From positions 61,869 through 125,868 of the forward strand of contig CBDHDM010000028.1 of NCBI GenBank assembly GCA_965261315.1: a stretch of DNA of 64,000 nt, in the 5' to 3' direction. Made by a program: the position numbers and the translations under genes. Source of the DNA: Endozoicomonas sp965261315 (lineage in GTDB: Bacteria > Pseudomonadota > Gammaproteobacteria > Pseudomonadales > Endozoicomonadaceae). Below the pieces are notes generated by a model. That model made no database searches. It saw only the letters and a program-made list of their open reading frames with translations, and was not told where the DNA came from. Below, piece after piece: positions 55,662-64,000 of this stretch. Each line of letters opens with the position of its first letter. Positions within the stretch are counted from its first letter, which is position 1.

Positions 55662-57158
55662 ATGACGACAAGAACCCGTGCTCAATGGCAGGCCATGGCG
55701 GATAAACTCGAGATTCGTGGTCAGGCCTGGGTCAATGGTGAATACACAGAGGCTGCCAGCGGTGAAACCTTCGACTGCATCTCTCCCATTGATGGCAAAC
55801 TGTTAACCCGGGTTACCAGCTGCGATGAAGCCGATGTGAATCGTGCTGTTTCTGCAGCGCGCTCTGCTTTTGAATCTGGCGTGTGGTCCCGAATGGCACC
55901 GGCTGCCCGTAAGCGTGTGCTTCAGGCATTTGCGAACAAAATTGATGAGCATCGCGAAGAGCTGGCATTGCTGGAAACTATTGATATGGGCAAACCCATC
56001 AGCGATGCCCTGGGAGATGATATTCCAGGCAGTGCCAACTGTATTCGCTGGTGTGCTGAAGCGATTGATAAAATTTACGATGAAGTGGCTCCGGTGGGTG
56101 AGGGGAAGCTTGCCCTGGTCACGAGAGAAGCGATTGGAGTGGTTGCCGCGATTGTTCCCTGGAATTTTCCGTTGAGTATGGCCTCCTGGAAACTGGGGCC
56201 TGCGTTGGCAACCGGTAATAGTGTTATTCTAAAACCTTCAGAAAAATCACCGCTCACGGCCATTCGTATTGCCGAGCTGGCAGAAGAGGCCGGTTTACCT
56301 AAAGGCGTGCTACAGGTGCTGCCAGGGTTTGGTCATACCGCCGGTAAGGCATTGGCGCTTCATCAGGACGTCGACTGTCTTGCATTCACAGGCTCCACCA
56401 AAGTCGCCAGACAATTGATGATCTATGCCGGTGAATCCAATATGAAGCGGGTTTGGCTCGAAGCCGGTGGCAAGAGCCCTCATATTATTTTTGCCGATGC
56501 ACCGGACCTGGAGAAGGCGGCGAGCTATGCGGCTATGGCTATTGGCTGTAACCAGGGAGAAGTTTGTACTGCAGGATCACGTCTTTTGGTAGAAACTTCA
56601 ATACACGACGAATTTCTACCGCTTCTCAGGAAGCACCTGCAAACCTGGCAACCAGGGCATCCTCTGGATCCTGAGACCACGTCTGGAGCCATTGTCGATG
56701 ATATCCAGACACGGAATGTCATGCGTTATATTGACGCTGGAAAGCAAGGCGGGGCAAAACTGGTCATGGGTGGCTGTCAGGTGATGGAAGAAACGGGTGG
56801 CTACTACATAGAGCCAACGGTCTTTGATCAGGTTGATAATAAGATGACCATTGCACAGGAAGAGATTTTTGGGCCCGTTTTGTCGATCATTTCATTCAAT
56901 GATGAAGAAGAGGCCATCCGCATTGCCAATGACTCTGATTATGGTCTGGCTGCTGCACTCTGGACGGATAATCTCAGTAAGGCTCACCGGGTATCGAAGC
57001 GACTGAGAGCCGGGTCGGTCTTTATCAACAATTACCACGGTGGAGATATGACGGTTCCCTTTGGTGGATTTAAGCAGTCCGGCAATGGCAGGGATAAGTC
57101 TCTTCATGCTTTTGATAAATACACGGAACTGAAATCCACCTGGATAGCACTGGACTGA
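55662..57158 (+). CDS. puuC: Gamma-glutamyl-aminobutyraldehyde dehydrogenase
   Basis: A 498-residue aldehyde dehydrogenase of the PuuC group. Visible are the NAD-binding segment VPWNFPLSMASWKLGPALA, the GSTKVARQ loop, catalytic Glu in LEAGGKSPHI and the nucleophilic Cys in NQGEVCTAGSRL. It oxidises gamma-glutamyl-aminobutyraldehyde to gamma-glutamyl-GABA. ATG 55662 follows AGGAACAGCT. It is divergent from the frameshifted aminotransferase gene. Confidence 0.93.
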   Translation: MTTRTRAQWQAMADKLEIRGQAWVNGEYTEAASGETFDCISPIDGKLLTRVTSCDEADVNRAVSAARSAFESGVWSRMAPAARKRVLQAFANKIDEHREELALLETIDMGKPISDALGDDIPGSANCIRWCAEAIDKIYDEVAPVGEGKLALVTREAIGVVAAIVPWNFPLSMASWKLGPALATGNSVILKPSEKSPLTAIRIAELAEEAGLPKGVLQVLPGFGHTAGKALALHQDVDCLAFTGSTKVARQLMIYAGESNMKRVWLEAGGKSPHIIFADAPDLEKAASYAAMAIGCNQGEVCTAGSRLLVETSIHDEFLPLLRKHLQTWQPGHPLDPETTSGAIVDDIQTRNVMRYIDAGKQGGAKLVMGGCQVMEETGGYYIEPTVFDQVDNKMTIAQEEIFGPVLSIISFNDEEEAIRIANDSDYGLAAALWTDNLSKAHRVSKRLRAGSVFINNYHGGDMTVPFGGFKQSGNGRDKSLHAFDKYTELKSTWIALD

Positions 57159-57174
57159 TCGTATTCACAGCCTC

Positions 57175-58426
57175 CTAGCGTGATTTAAGGGCGGGGCTTG
57201 AGACACCTGATAGCTCCGCTTTTAAGTCTTCAAGAGACATCCGCTCATCCGGATTATATTCAGTCAGACGAGCGATTATATCCAGCGGTTGATTCAGCAA
57301 TTCGCGGTCTCTGATGAATGTGCTGGGTGCTTCTTTTAACAGGTACTTCTTTTTATCAGATGCTGTCATGCGGGCAAAATCCCGGATAAGATTCTTCTGT
57401 CTGGTAATGTTCGGCGAAGTATCGAAAGGTAGGCAACCTCTCAGTAATTCATAATAAATAAGGCCCAGGCCCCAAATGTCTACTGCATGGGTATATGATT
57501 TTTTTTCAATTATTTCAGGTGCCAGATATTCTAGACTACCGCAATAGGTCGTTGTTTTTTCATTTTTTTTTAGTTGCTTGAGAAAGCCCATGTCACAAAG
57601 TTTGACCGTGCTGTCTGTACCCTGGGATAAGGGAGGGGAGTACAAGATATTTTCCGGTTTCAGATCCCGGTATATTAGCCCGTGAATGTGAAGATGATTG
57701 AGTGCATCACAAACTTTTCTAATAACATCGTGAGCAAGCGTTATGCCTAATTCTAAATTATCATCGCAGAGCAAATCCCTTAAATCCGGGCTTTTGACTA
57801 ACTCCAGAATGCTGGCTCTGACTTCGTAGTCAGCTTTATTAATTCCGGGGATCTCACTTTGTTGTTGTATCAGAAGGTATTTGTTCTGTTTGTGATTGAA
57901 CAGTAGTATGCCGTGGGTCTTGACTACATTCGGATGATCAGGAATGGTTAGTCCTAAGAATTCGCCTTTATTCAGTGTGAAACTGGTTTTTGCCAATCCT
58001 GTGCTGCTACCCCCGGTTAAATTGGGATAGTTTTACGGCAATCTCTCCTTGCTTGCTACCGGCTACCTTTTTGATGACGGCACTTCCCCCACTGCAAACT
58101 TCTTCAAAAACGGCGTCTTCGGAGAGACCGTAAAATTCCTTCACTGAACTTTCATCCTGATCCCGTTGTTCTTTTAATAAAGCGGGACTGCCTGGATCCG
58201 GAATGGTTATCATGCCCGATAGCGACTTCGAAACCCTTGTGTTAGCTGAATGCCCAGTTCGAATGTCGTCGATAGCGAGTCTAGTCAAAGCTATTGTGAT
58301 TGCTGCCTTACGAGAGAAAGCGTAGTGTTTTTCTGCAGGGTTCGTTTGATTCTTACTTGTAGGTGACTGATTATCCTGGGGAGATGGAGTCTGTTTATAT
58401 GAGTTTATTTCGGGGGAATATTCCAT
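57175..58426 (-). pseudogene. Eukaryotic-type Ser/Thr kinase split by a frameshift
   Basis: Two abutting frames make one protein kinase. The first (58426-58007, 139 aa) holds a Ser/Pro/Gln-rich leader, the glycine loop (CSGGSAVIKKV) and the ATP lysine (IAVK). The second (from 57996 to 57175, 273 aa) has the rest: catalytic loop YRDLKPENIL (Asp111, Asn116 of that part), DMG in place of DFG (CDMGF), APE in LAPEII, and the helix F Asp in DIWGLGLIYYELLRG. The shift falls in a GGGGG run near 58004-58008; deleting one G joins them exactly as 417 codons. All catalytic residues are present. No membrane or PASTA segment follows, so the kinase is soluble. Confidence 0.8.
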
Positions 58427-58573
58427 AAAAACACCTTAATAATTTTGAATCTGAATACAGTGAGAGTAGAACACAACCTGAAAATTCCCTAGAATTTCAG
58501 GAATCGTTAAGAAATAGTCCATGGGCAAGCGGTCTTTTCATAAGCAAGACATATTAAAAAAACGGGAAAGGCT

Positions 58574-59884
58574 ATGAAACAAGCAGTGAAACTGAAAACT
58601 TTCGTTCATACAGAGCAGCACGCTGACTCTTATTATGCTGCATCACAGAATTTTCAGACAGATTATCCAGAACTTGAAGGAAGTTTGACGGTTGATGTCT
58701 GTGTTGTGGGGGGCGGTTTTTCGGGTGTATCGACAGCACTGGAGCTGGCTGAAAAAGGATTCCGTGTCGCGGTTCTCGAAGCCCGAAAGATAGGCTGGGG
58801 TGCAACGGGTCGAAATGGTGGTCAGCTGATTCGGGGTATTGGTGAAGAGCCTGAACAGTTTCGAAACCAGATTGGCAGCGATGGTGTAGAAGCTATTCAT
58901 CAGATGGGTTTTGAGGCGGTAGAACTCGTTCGTGAACGCATTAATAAGTACAACATTCAGTGTGACCTGAAAATGGGGTATGTGGATGCGGCCATCAAGC
59001 CAAAGCAAATGGCTGAAATTCGTGAGGATTATGAGTCCCTGCTGAAGCGGAATTATGCTCACGAATTAACGCTGTTATCAGGGCAAAGTATCAAACAGTA
59101 CGTTGGCAGTAATCGCTATATGGGTGGCATGGTCGATATGGGGAGCGGCCATCTGCACCCGTTGAATCTCTGCCAGGGCGAAGCCCGTGCTGCAGAAGCG
59201 CTGGGTGTGCAGTTTTTTGAAAACTCACAGGTAGTGAAAATTCACAAGGGTGATCTGCCCAGAGTGGTCACATCAAAAGGATCGATAACCTGCCAGTTTC
59301 TGGTATTGGCAGGGAATGCTTACATGGGCGATCTTGAACCGAAAATTGGTGGTAAAGTATTGCCTGCCGGTAGCTACATAATTGCAACTGAGCCGCTTGA
59401 AGAAACGTTATGGAAAAGTCTGATTCCTCAGGATACGGCTGTCTGCGATGTCAGTATCGCTCTTGATTATTTTCGCCTTTCTGCTGATAAACGACTGCTG
59501 TTTGGTGGTATGTGCAATTACTCCGGCCGTGATCCTAAGGATATAATCGCTTCACTTCGTCCCAAGATGTTGAAAGTATTCCCGCAGCTGGAAACCACTG
59601 CTATCGAATACCAGTGGGGTGGAATGATTGGTATTGGTGCCAACCGTATGCCACAGATTGGTCGACTCGGCTCAAATATCTACTTTGCCCAGGCTTATGC
59701 AGGGCATGGTGTGAATGCAACCCATATGGCCGGGAGGGTATTAGCTGAAGTGATTGCCGGGCAGGCTGAACGGTTTGATGTGTTTGCTGGTATTCGCCAT
59801 ATGACTTTCCCTGGAGGTCGATACTTTCGCTCACCTTTACTGGCCCTGGGGATGCTGTGGTATCGGCTGAAAGAGCTTGCCTGA
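58574..59884 (+). CDS. puuB: Gamma-glutamylputrescine oxidoreductase
   Basis: A 436-residue FAD-dependent oxidoreductase (DAO family). The Rossmann motif is VDVCVVGGGFSGVSTALELA (near residue 40) and the FAD segment RKIGWGATGRNGGQLIRG follows, as in PuuB. It oxidises gamma-glutamylputrescine to the aldehyde used by PuuC, making H2O2. It has a good GGGAAAGG ribosome site. The split kinase gene lies between it and puuC. Confidence 0.93.
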   Translation: MKQAVKLKTFVHTEQHADSYYAASQNFQTDYPELEGSLTVDVCVVGGGFSGVSTALELAEKGFRVAVLEARKIGWGATGRNGGQLIRGIGEEPEQFRNQIGSDGVEAIHQMGFEAVELVRERINKYNIQCDLKMGYVDAAIKPKQMAEIREDYESLLKRNYAHELTLLSGQSIKQYVGSNRYMGGMVDMGSGHLHPLNLCQGEARAAEALGVQFFENSQVVKIHKGDLPRVVTSKGSITCQFLVLAGNAYMGDLEPKIGGKVLPAGSYIIATEPLEETLWKSLIPQDTAVCDVSIALDYFRLSADKRLLFGGMCNYSGRDPKDIIASLRPKMLKVFPQLETTAIEYQWGGMIGIGANRMPQIGRLGSNIYFAQAYAGHGVNATHMAGRVLAEVIAGQAERFDVFAGIRHMTFPGGRYFRSPLLALGMLWYRLKELA

Positions 59885-59940
59885 CAGTCTGTTTCAGGTC
59901 AGGCAGAGAGTACCCCGACCTTTCCAGAGGCAATGGATTC

Positions 59941-60996
59941 TTAACAGCAGGCTCCAGCACTGGCAGGCTCGCTATCGCAGAATGCCGGTGCGCAATCAAA
60001 AGGTCCATAATGAACGTCCCGATTGCCATCGACTGTAAAATGACAGCCATATCGGGTATCCTGCACCATGGCGGCCGTATTGCCACACACCAGCATTGGT
60101 TTGCCACGGATAAATCGGTGATGGTCGTCCAGTTGAAAAAAGTGCGGATGCCCAGGAACCGTGCCGTTATAGACGGCTACCTGCCCATAGTCCTCGCAGA
60201 TATCTTCAAGATTACCCAGCTTAAATGCCCGGACGGTCAGGGATTGAAAACCGATATTGCCAATCTTTTTTTCAATTTCCGGATTGGCAATGGTGATTGG
60301 GCTGCCGGATACTAACCGGTAGTCCGGGCAGCCCAGTTTATTTAGCAGTCGACGGAAGTCTTCAGTGTACAGGGCACCACTTAAACACTCACCCATCAGC
60401 ACTGGGTCATCTTTTAATGCGTCGGGTATCCGCTGGTTGGCAAAAACGTCGGAGAATAGCAGCTCACCACCGGGTTTCAGCACCCGAAATATCTCTTTGA
60501 AGACGTCTTCTTTGTGGGGAGAGAGGTTTATAACGCAGTTTGAAATAACCACATCAACCGATTCATTTTCAATGTTCAGGGATTGCAGGTTTTCAATATA
60601 GCCCGTTCTAAAATCCACATTGGATTTCTGGAAACCGAACTTATCCATCATTGAGGGCAGATGCTCTCTGGCAACGGCTATCTGTTCTTCGGTCATATCA
60701 ATACCGATAACAGAGCCATTTTCACCAACCATCTTGGAAAGAATATAACTATCCCTGCCCGTACCACAGCCAAGATCAAGCACCCTGCACCCTTCCACCG
60801 ACGAAGGAATGGGTGAGCCACAACCGTAAAAACGATCAATAATTTCCTGGTCTATCTGCTTCAGAATATGCCTGACAGGCAAAGGCATCATGCCAGAGTC
60901 GGAACAGCAGGCATTGGTTTTAAGATCCTTCGTTCCGGCAAGAACACGACCATAGTATTTTTTAAGTGCCTCATGTTCAGAGGACTGGGTATTCAT
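59941..60996 (-). CDS. arsM: Arsenite S-adenosylmethyltransferase ArsM
   Basis: A 351-residue SAM methyltransferase that methylates As(III). The SAM motif is LDLGCGTGRDSY (about 74-85). The three arsenic-binding cysteines of the family are at the expected places: Cys59 (FYGCGSP), Cys154 (ISNCVINL) and Cys204 (GECLSG). A Cys-rich tail (FDCAPAFCD ... GACC) is also present. ATG 60996 has an AAGGTG site. It follows the aquaglyceroporin gene in one minus-strand operon. Confidence 0.94.
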   Translation of the reverse strand: MNTQSSEHEALKKYYGRVLAGTKDLKTNACCSDSGMMPLPVRHILKQIDQEIIDRFYGCGSPIPSSVEGCRVLDLGCGTGRDSYILSKMVGENGSVIGIDMTEEQIAVAREHLPSMMDKFGFQKSNVDFRTGYIENLQSLNIENESVDVVISNCVINLSPHKEDVFKEIFRVLKPGGELLFSDVFANQRIPDALKDDPVLMGECLSGALYTEDFRRLLNKLGCPDYRLVSGSPITIANPEIEKKIGNIGFQSLTVRAFKLGNLEDICEDYGQVAVYNGTVPGHPHFFQLDDHHRFIRGKPMLVCGNTAAMVQDTRYGCHFTVDGNRDVHYGPFDCAPAFCDSEPASAGACC

Positions 60997-61045
60997 TAGA
61001 TTCACCTTTTTGGAATGGAAGCGCAGAATTTCCCCCTCTCAGGGG

Positions 61046-61897
61046 TTAGTCGCTCAAGGCTGTTTTTGCATCCGCACTGCCACTTTTACATTCATCTGCG
61101 GCAGCGCTGTTCATCAATGGTTCAATAATGCCCGTAAAGCATAAAGCTGCCAGAATCCCTCCCGTAATGGGGCCTGCAACATAGACGGTGATAAATCCAA
61201 AATGATGATCAGGAAACGCAGCAGCCTCCCAACCACAGAGAATGGCCAGGAGACGGGGGGATAAATCTCTTGCCGGGTTCAGTCCGGCCTGAGTCAGCGG
61301 TGCGATAATAGAGATGATGGCAGCAACGGTCAAACCGATGAAAAAGGGAGCCAGCGCTTGATCTGGCCGACCGGTGTTACAGCCTTCGGTGAGGGCAAGA
61401 ATCATGAATACCAGGGCAAAGGTGCCGGTACACTCGGCAAAAAATGCATTGGTTGTGGAGACGGAGGCTATTTGTCCAGCCAGGGGGTTGGGGTAATACT
61501 CACCAAACATCATTGCGCTGGCTATGGAGGACTCGGAGCCCCGAACAATCTCATGGGCTAACTCATACTGTACGATTGAACTGGAAAAGAGTAGATAAAG
61601 CAGGGCTGCTGCAACAAATGCACCGGAAAACTGGGCAAAAAGATAACAGGGAAGCATCGCTGCTGACATTCGGCGACTGATCACCATGGCAATGCTGACC
61701 GCAGGGTTGAGGTGAGCGCAGGAAAGTCGACGGGTCGCGTAAATAGCCAGTGTTACTCCCAGCCCCCACACCATGGATACCTGAAAAAGTCCGGCATGGG
61801 CAGAAAATAAAACCGTCACGGCCACTGAACCGCAGCCAAATAAAACAATGATAAATGTGCCTATAAATTCTCCGACAAAGCCTTTCATATAATTCAT
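61046..61897 (-). CDS. MIP-family aquaglyceroporin (AqpS-like)
   Basis: A 283-residue channel with six helices and two half-helix NPA motifs: AHLNPAVS and GLNPARDLSP. The Asp after the second NPA is the aquaglyceroporin mark. Position directly before arsM suggests an AqpS-like channel for arsenite or methylarsenicals rather than glycerol, by analogy to ars operons. ATG 61897 has a GGAGG site nine bases upstream; an upstream start at 61933 lacks one. Confidence 0.88.
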   Translation of the reverse strand: MNYMKGFVGEFIGTFIIVLFGCGSVAVTVLFSAHAGLFQVSMVWGLGVTLAIYATRRLSCAHLNPAVSIAMVISRRMSAAMLPCYLFAQFSGAFVAAALLYLLFSSSIVQYELAHEIVRGSESSIASAMMFGEYYPNPLAGQIASVSTTNAFFAECTGTFALVFMILALTEGCNTGRPDQALAPFFIGLTVAAIISIIAPLTQAGLNPARDLSPRLLAILCGWEAAAFPDHHFGFITVYVAGPITGGILAALCFTGIIEPLMNSAAADECKSGSADAKTALSD

Positions 61898-62037
61898 TCC
61901 GGTAATCCTCCTGGTTATGGGCTGAGGAGCCATTTTTAACTGCTGGATCTGCGTTGAAGTTCCTCTCCAGCTACATTACCCATAAAACATAAAGGCTATG
62001 ACTCGTCACTTCGCCTTACCCAACGGCTCAAAAGAGC

Positions 62038-62533
62038 TTATTCATTCTTGATCGTCTGACACCCGGGTAAACAAGTACAACATTTCTGAACCAATCTGCC
62101 GGACTCTCTCATATGACTGCGTCGTGCGTTATGGGTACAGATAAACACCAGTTTTACCGTCTGACCGTCTGACCGTCTGACCGTCTGACCGTCTGACCGT
62201 CTGACCGTCAGATCGCTGACCACTGATGACGCCCGCCAGTTGATCCAGTTTTTTCCTGCGTTCACTGGATATGCTGGCGAAATTACCGAGCAGACTGTGT
62301 ATGTTTTTGTTCAGCGACTTATGGAATAACCGGTCTCCGGTGGGCTGTCGGCAGCCTGGACTGGTTTGATTCAGTGGTTGACAGTATTCATTTTCTGTCG
62401 TGTAACTGATCCCGTTTTTTCCAGAAGAACTTCTTTCAGCATTGTTTTCTGCATAAGAAAAAACCTGTGCAGGCTCAGTTACGGAAGTCTGTCTTCGGAC
62501 ATTGGGTCTACGCCTACTGTCTCTGCTTGTATT
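62038..62533 (-). pseudogene. Protein-tyrosine-phosphatase/ArsC-like remnant
   Basis: On the minus strand a 107-codon open frame (62533 to ~62210, no start codon) ends in a region like the N-terminus of long LMW phosphatases (LLGNFASISSERRKKLDQLAG). After an 8-bp tandem repeat, another frame encodes the P-loop KLVFICTHNARRSHM, with nucleophile Cys and CX5R arrangement. After SHM the sequence no longer resembles the family and stops at 62038. The repeat number (six) puts the two parts out of frame; four or seven would join them. The 3' two-thirds is lost, so the gene is a remnant. Confidence 0.65.
62156..62209. repeat. 8-bp tandem repeat ACCGTCTG x6
   Basis: Six perfect head-to-tail copies of ACCGTCTG (62156-62203) and a partial seventh. 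Eight is not a multiple of three, so gain or loss of a unit shifts the reading frame. It lies between the two parts of the phosphatase remnant. Confidence 0.97.
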
Positions 62534-62831
62534 TCACGCCCCGTTATTAAAAAAAGAGCTAAAAAAAGAGTCAATAGGAAGAATGGCTGAATGAACGTAT
62601 TGAATCGTAGCATTTGGTAAGTACATACAAATGATAGTAATTATTAAAAGAATCCCGAAGATTACTCTCAACATACGTCTCGATCGAATGCATGCATCAT
62701 GCTAGTTTAATTACTGTCTACGTGGATGATTGATTTGAAATAAAAGAGATTCGTATCCTGATAAATACAACCGAACAGTTTTACTGTGAGTCTCCTTGTG
62801 GTGCCTCAATTTTATAGAATGATTGTTTTAG
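62534..62831. other. Gene-free stretch
   Basis: About 300 AT-rich bases with no supportable gene. A 74-codon plus-strand frame (62366-62590) crossing its edge is opposite the phosphatase remnant and looks like chance. Confidence 0.4.
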
Positions 62832-62978
62832 AAGCTGAAGGGTGAAAGTGTTACCCTGGATGAGGATAATTTCTTAGGTATCTATGGCCGTTTTGGAATG
62901 CCCATGGGCAAGGTTTACCCATATGTGGTAGCAGGTCTGACTCAAACAGAGGCTGTTAAAGTTGCCTGCTTTCACTGA
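62832..62978 (+). pseudogene. Outer-membrane beta-barrel fragment
   Basis: A 49-codon frame with no start encodes alternating strands typical of OmpA/OmpW-like barrels (LGIYGRFGMPMGKVYPYVVAGLTQTEAVK) and stops at 62978. It touches the truncated end of the DJ-1-like gene on the other strand, so a deletion has fused the remains of two genes. Confidence 0.45.
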
Positions 62979-63256
62979 GAGTAAACCCATTGCAAAACAC
63001 TGGGTTTGTACATCTCTTCATTGTGAACACCGGCAACGACAATCAGGAGGTCAATAGGTGGATGGTTGTGAAAGCCATACGACGGTTGAACCTTATAACC
63101 ACCCCTTGCCGTAACCAGCTGTCCGGATTCACTGATCAGAAAAGGGTTAAAAGCTTTTCCATTGGAAGAGAGACGTGCCGCTGTGGAAAAAACTTCAAAA
63201 GGACCAGAGAAGTCCAGAACTTCAGCCTGATCGTAAATAAAAATCCCTGTATTCAT
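62972..63256 (-). pseudogene. DJ-1/PfpI family, C-terminus deleted
   Basis: ATG 63256 opens a frame matching the N-terminal half of DJ-1/PfpI (GATase1-like) proteins: GIFIYDQAEVLDFSGPFEVF and PIDLLIVVAGVH. The nucleophile Cys expected about residue 100 is missing because the frame runs into foreign sequence and ends at 62972. Only 94 codons remain of ~200. Confidence 0.75.
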
Positions 63257-63281
63257 TATTATTCTTACTATTTTGAAAAGA

Positions 63282-63599
63282 TCAGTACGCCAGCTTAAGG
63301 GTAACCACACCGGCAATAATCAGTAAGACGCCCATGTAGCGCATGAGGCTGGCGGCTTCACCGTAGAATATGATCCCGACAAAGAAGGCGCCGGCAGCGC
63401 CCAGGCCAGTCCATACGGCATAAACGGTACCCATGGGGATTTCCTTTTGCGCCAACCACATCGTATAGCCACTGAGGCTGATGCATATTATTGCAGTAAA
63501 AATACCTAACCACCGGGAGTCAGGGTTTTGTGCCATTTTTAAACCAACAGGCCAGCCAATCTCAAACATGCCGGCCAGCAATAGATATACCCAAGCCAT
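63282..63599 (-). CDS. sugE: SMR-family guanidinium exporter (SugE/Gdx)
   Basis: A 105-residue four-helix SMR protein. MAWVYLLLAGMFEIGWPVGLK with the central Glu, and PMGTVYAVWTGLGAAGAF, match SugE/Gdx, now known as a guanidinium/H+ antiporter. ATG 63599 has AGGAG six bases upstream. No guanidine riboswitch (mini-ykkC-like paired ACGR loops) was recognised upstream. Confidence 0.92.
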   Translation of the reverse strand: MAWVYLLLAGMFEIGWPVGLKMAQNPDSRWLGIFTAIICISLSGYTMWLAQKEIPMGTVYAVWTGLGAAGAFFVGIIFYGEAASLMRYMGVLLIIAGVVTLKLAY

Positions 63600-63744
63600 A
63601 CTCACTCCTCTTAATGTGAACATGCCGTTTGTGAGGTTTGATAACCACTCGTGTACTTATATTTGGCAAACCTTGGACGGTCATGGTTGATCATGGCTGT
63701 CTATAGAGTCAGTAATATAGTGCAAAGTTCCGGGCTGCCAAGTA

Positions 63745-64000
63745 TTAATTATCATTGGCAGTCCAGTTTATCTCCTCTGCGGTTATTTTGCCGACTACTG
63801 TCTGGGCAAGGCTTCCGGGCATCTGACTGGATGATTCATTAACTGGAATATGGCCTCCCATGATTTCAGCGTATCGCTGGGGGTATAGGGGGGGCTTTAT
63901 CCGGCTCGGCATAGCCATTCGGGAAGGCAGGGTTACCTGTAGCTGGATCGTATTTATCCGTTGCGCCCAGAGTGTGCATTAACTCATGGATCATCACTAC
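63745..64000 (-). pseudogene. Metzincin-like metalloprotease, partial, frameshifted
   Basis: The minus-strand frame entering from the window edge contains HELMHTLGATDKYD, matching the metzincin HExxHxxGxxD zinc site. After NGYAEPDKAP a C7 run (G7 on plus, 63888-63894) shifts the frame and gives an early stop. With six bases the frame continues as LYPQRYAEIMGGHIPVN ... ITAEEINWTANDN to the TAA at 63745, like a normal C-terminus. The 5' end is outside the window. It may be phase-variable, dead or a sequencing error. Confidence 0.75.

Noticed and set aside
62156..62209. Tandem repeat considered as a CRISPR array
   Set aside because: Units are 8 bp, head to tail with no spacers, and there is no cas gene nearby.
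62366..62590. 74-codon plus-strand frame
   Set aside because: It is opposite the phosphatase remnant, which reads better on the other strand.
63600..63744. Guanidine riboswitch upstream of sugE
   Set aside because: No pair of ACGR hairpin loops or ykkC-like core was visible on the minus strand.

Overview
The window looks like a chromosomal segment of a marine gammaproteobacterium. The proteins are of Pseudomonas/Oceanospirillales type (ihfA followed by a MerR-like gene, Spu/Puu putrescine catabolism, SpuI-like ligase). Insertion sequences, decaying genes and eukaryote-like domains (RING-H2 finger, Ser/Thr kinase) point to a host-associated lineage such as Endozoicomonas. That assignment is inference; no rRNA or tRNA gene was seen.

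Layout. 1-3.3 kb: an edge-truncated unknown gene, an Smr-domain protein and a broken MFS transporter. 3.3-5.5 kb: thiSGH (thiazole synthesis) on the minus strand. 5.7-10 kb: pheS-pheT-ihfA-merR. 10-16.8 kb: a YecA/UPF0149 protein, an 869-residue ammonium-transporter/hybrid-histidine-kinase fusion, recQ and sprT. 16.8-21 kb: a nest of mobile elements (IS5-like and IS982-like remnants, an IS66 element cut by a complete ISL3 element). 21-29.3 kb: a WYL regulator with an unknown partner, a truncated gluconate-type permease, alanine dehydrogenase, a SpuB-like gamma-glutamylputrescine synthetase containing an 11-G run, the RING-H2 protein and 8-oxoguanine deaminase. 29.5-33.6 kb: a copper/silver efflux (cus-type) operon in which every efflux gene carries deletions or frameshifts, followed by an intact DUF411 metal-binding protein and a broken acetyltransferase. 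33.8-44.9 kb: HAD phosphatase, Spo0M-like protein, cueR, mglBAC with a divergent two-component system, and copA with a clear CueR-type promoter. 45-60 kb: a putrescine locus (puuR, potFGHI, spuC, spuI, puuD, a frameshifted omega-aminotransferase, puuC, puuB) interrupted by a split eukaryotic-type kinase. 60-64 kb: arsM plus an aquaglyceroporin, a protein-tyrosine-phosphatase remnant with an 8-bp tandem repeat, scars of two more genes, a guanidinium-type SMR exporter and an edge-truncated metalloprotease.

How the genes work together. PotFGHI imports putrescine. SpuI/SpuB-type ligases glutamylate it, PuuB oxidises it, PuuC oxidises the aldehyde and PuuD releases GABA; SpuC gives a parallel transamination route and PuuR probably controls the set. 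CueR and CopA form a working copper export circuit while the cus-type pump has been lost. AqpS-like channel and ArsM together suggest arsenite handling.

A recurring theme is frame disruption. Single-base differences from the expected frame occur in a kinase, an aminotransferase, a metalloprotease and a small cus-associated gene, and an 8-bp repeat is out of frame in a phosphatase remnant. This may be genome decay, phase variation or sequencing error; reads are needed to tell which.
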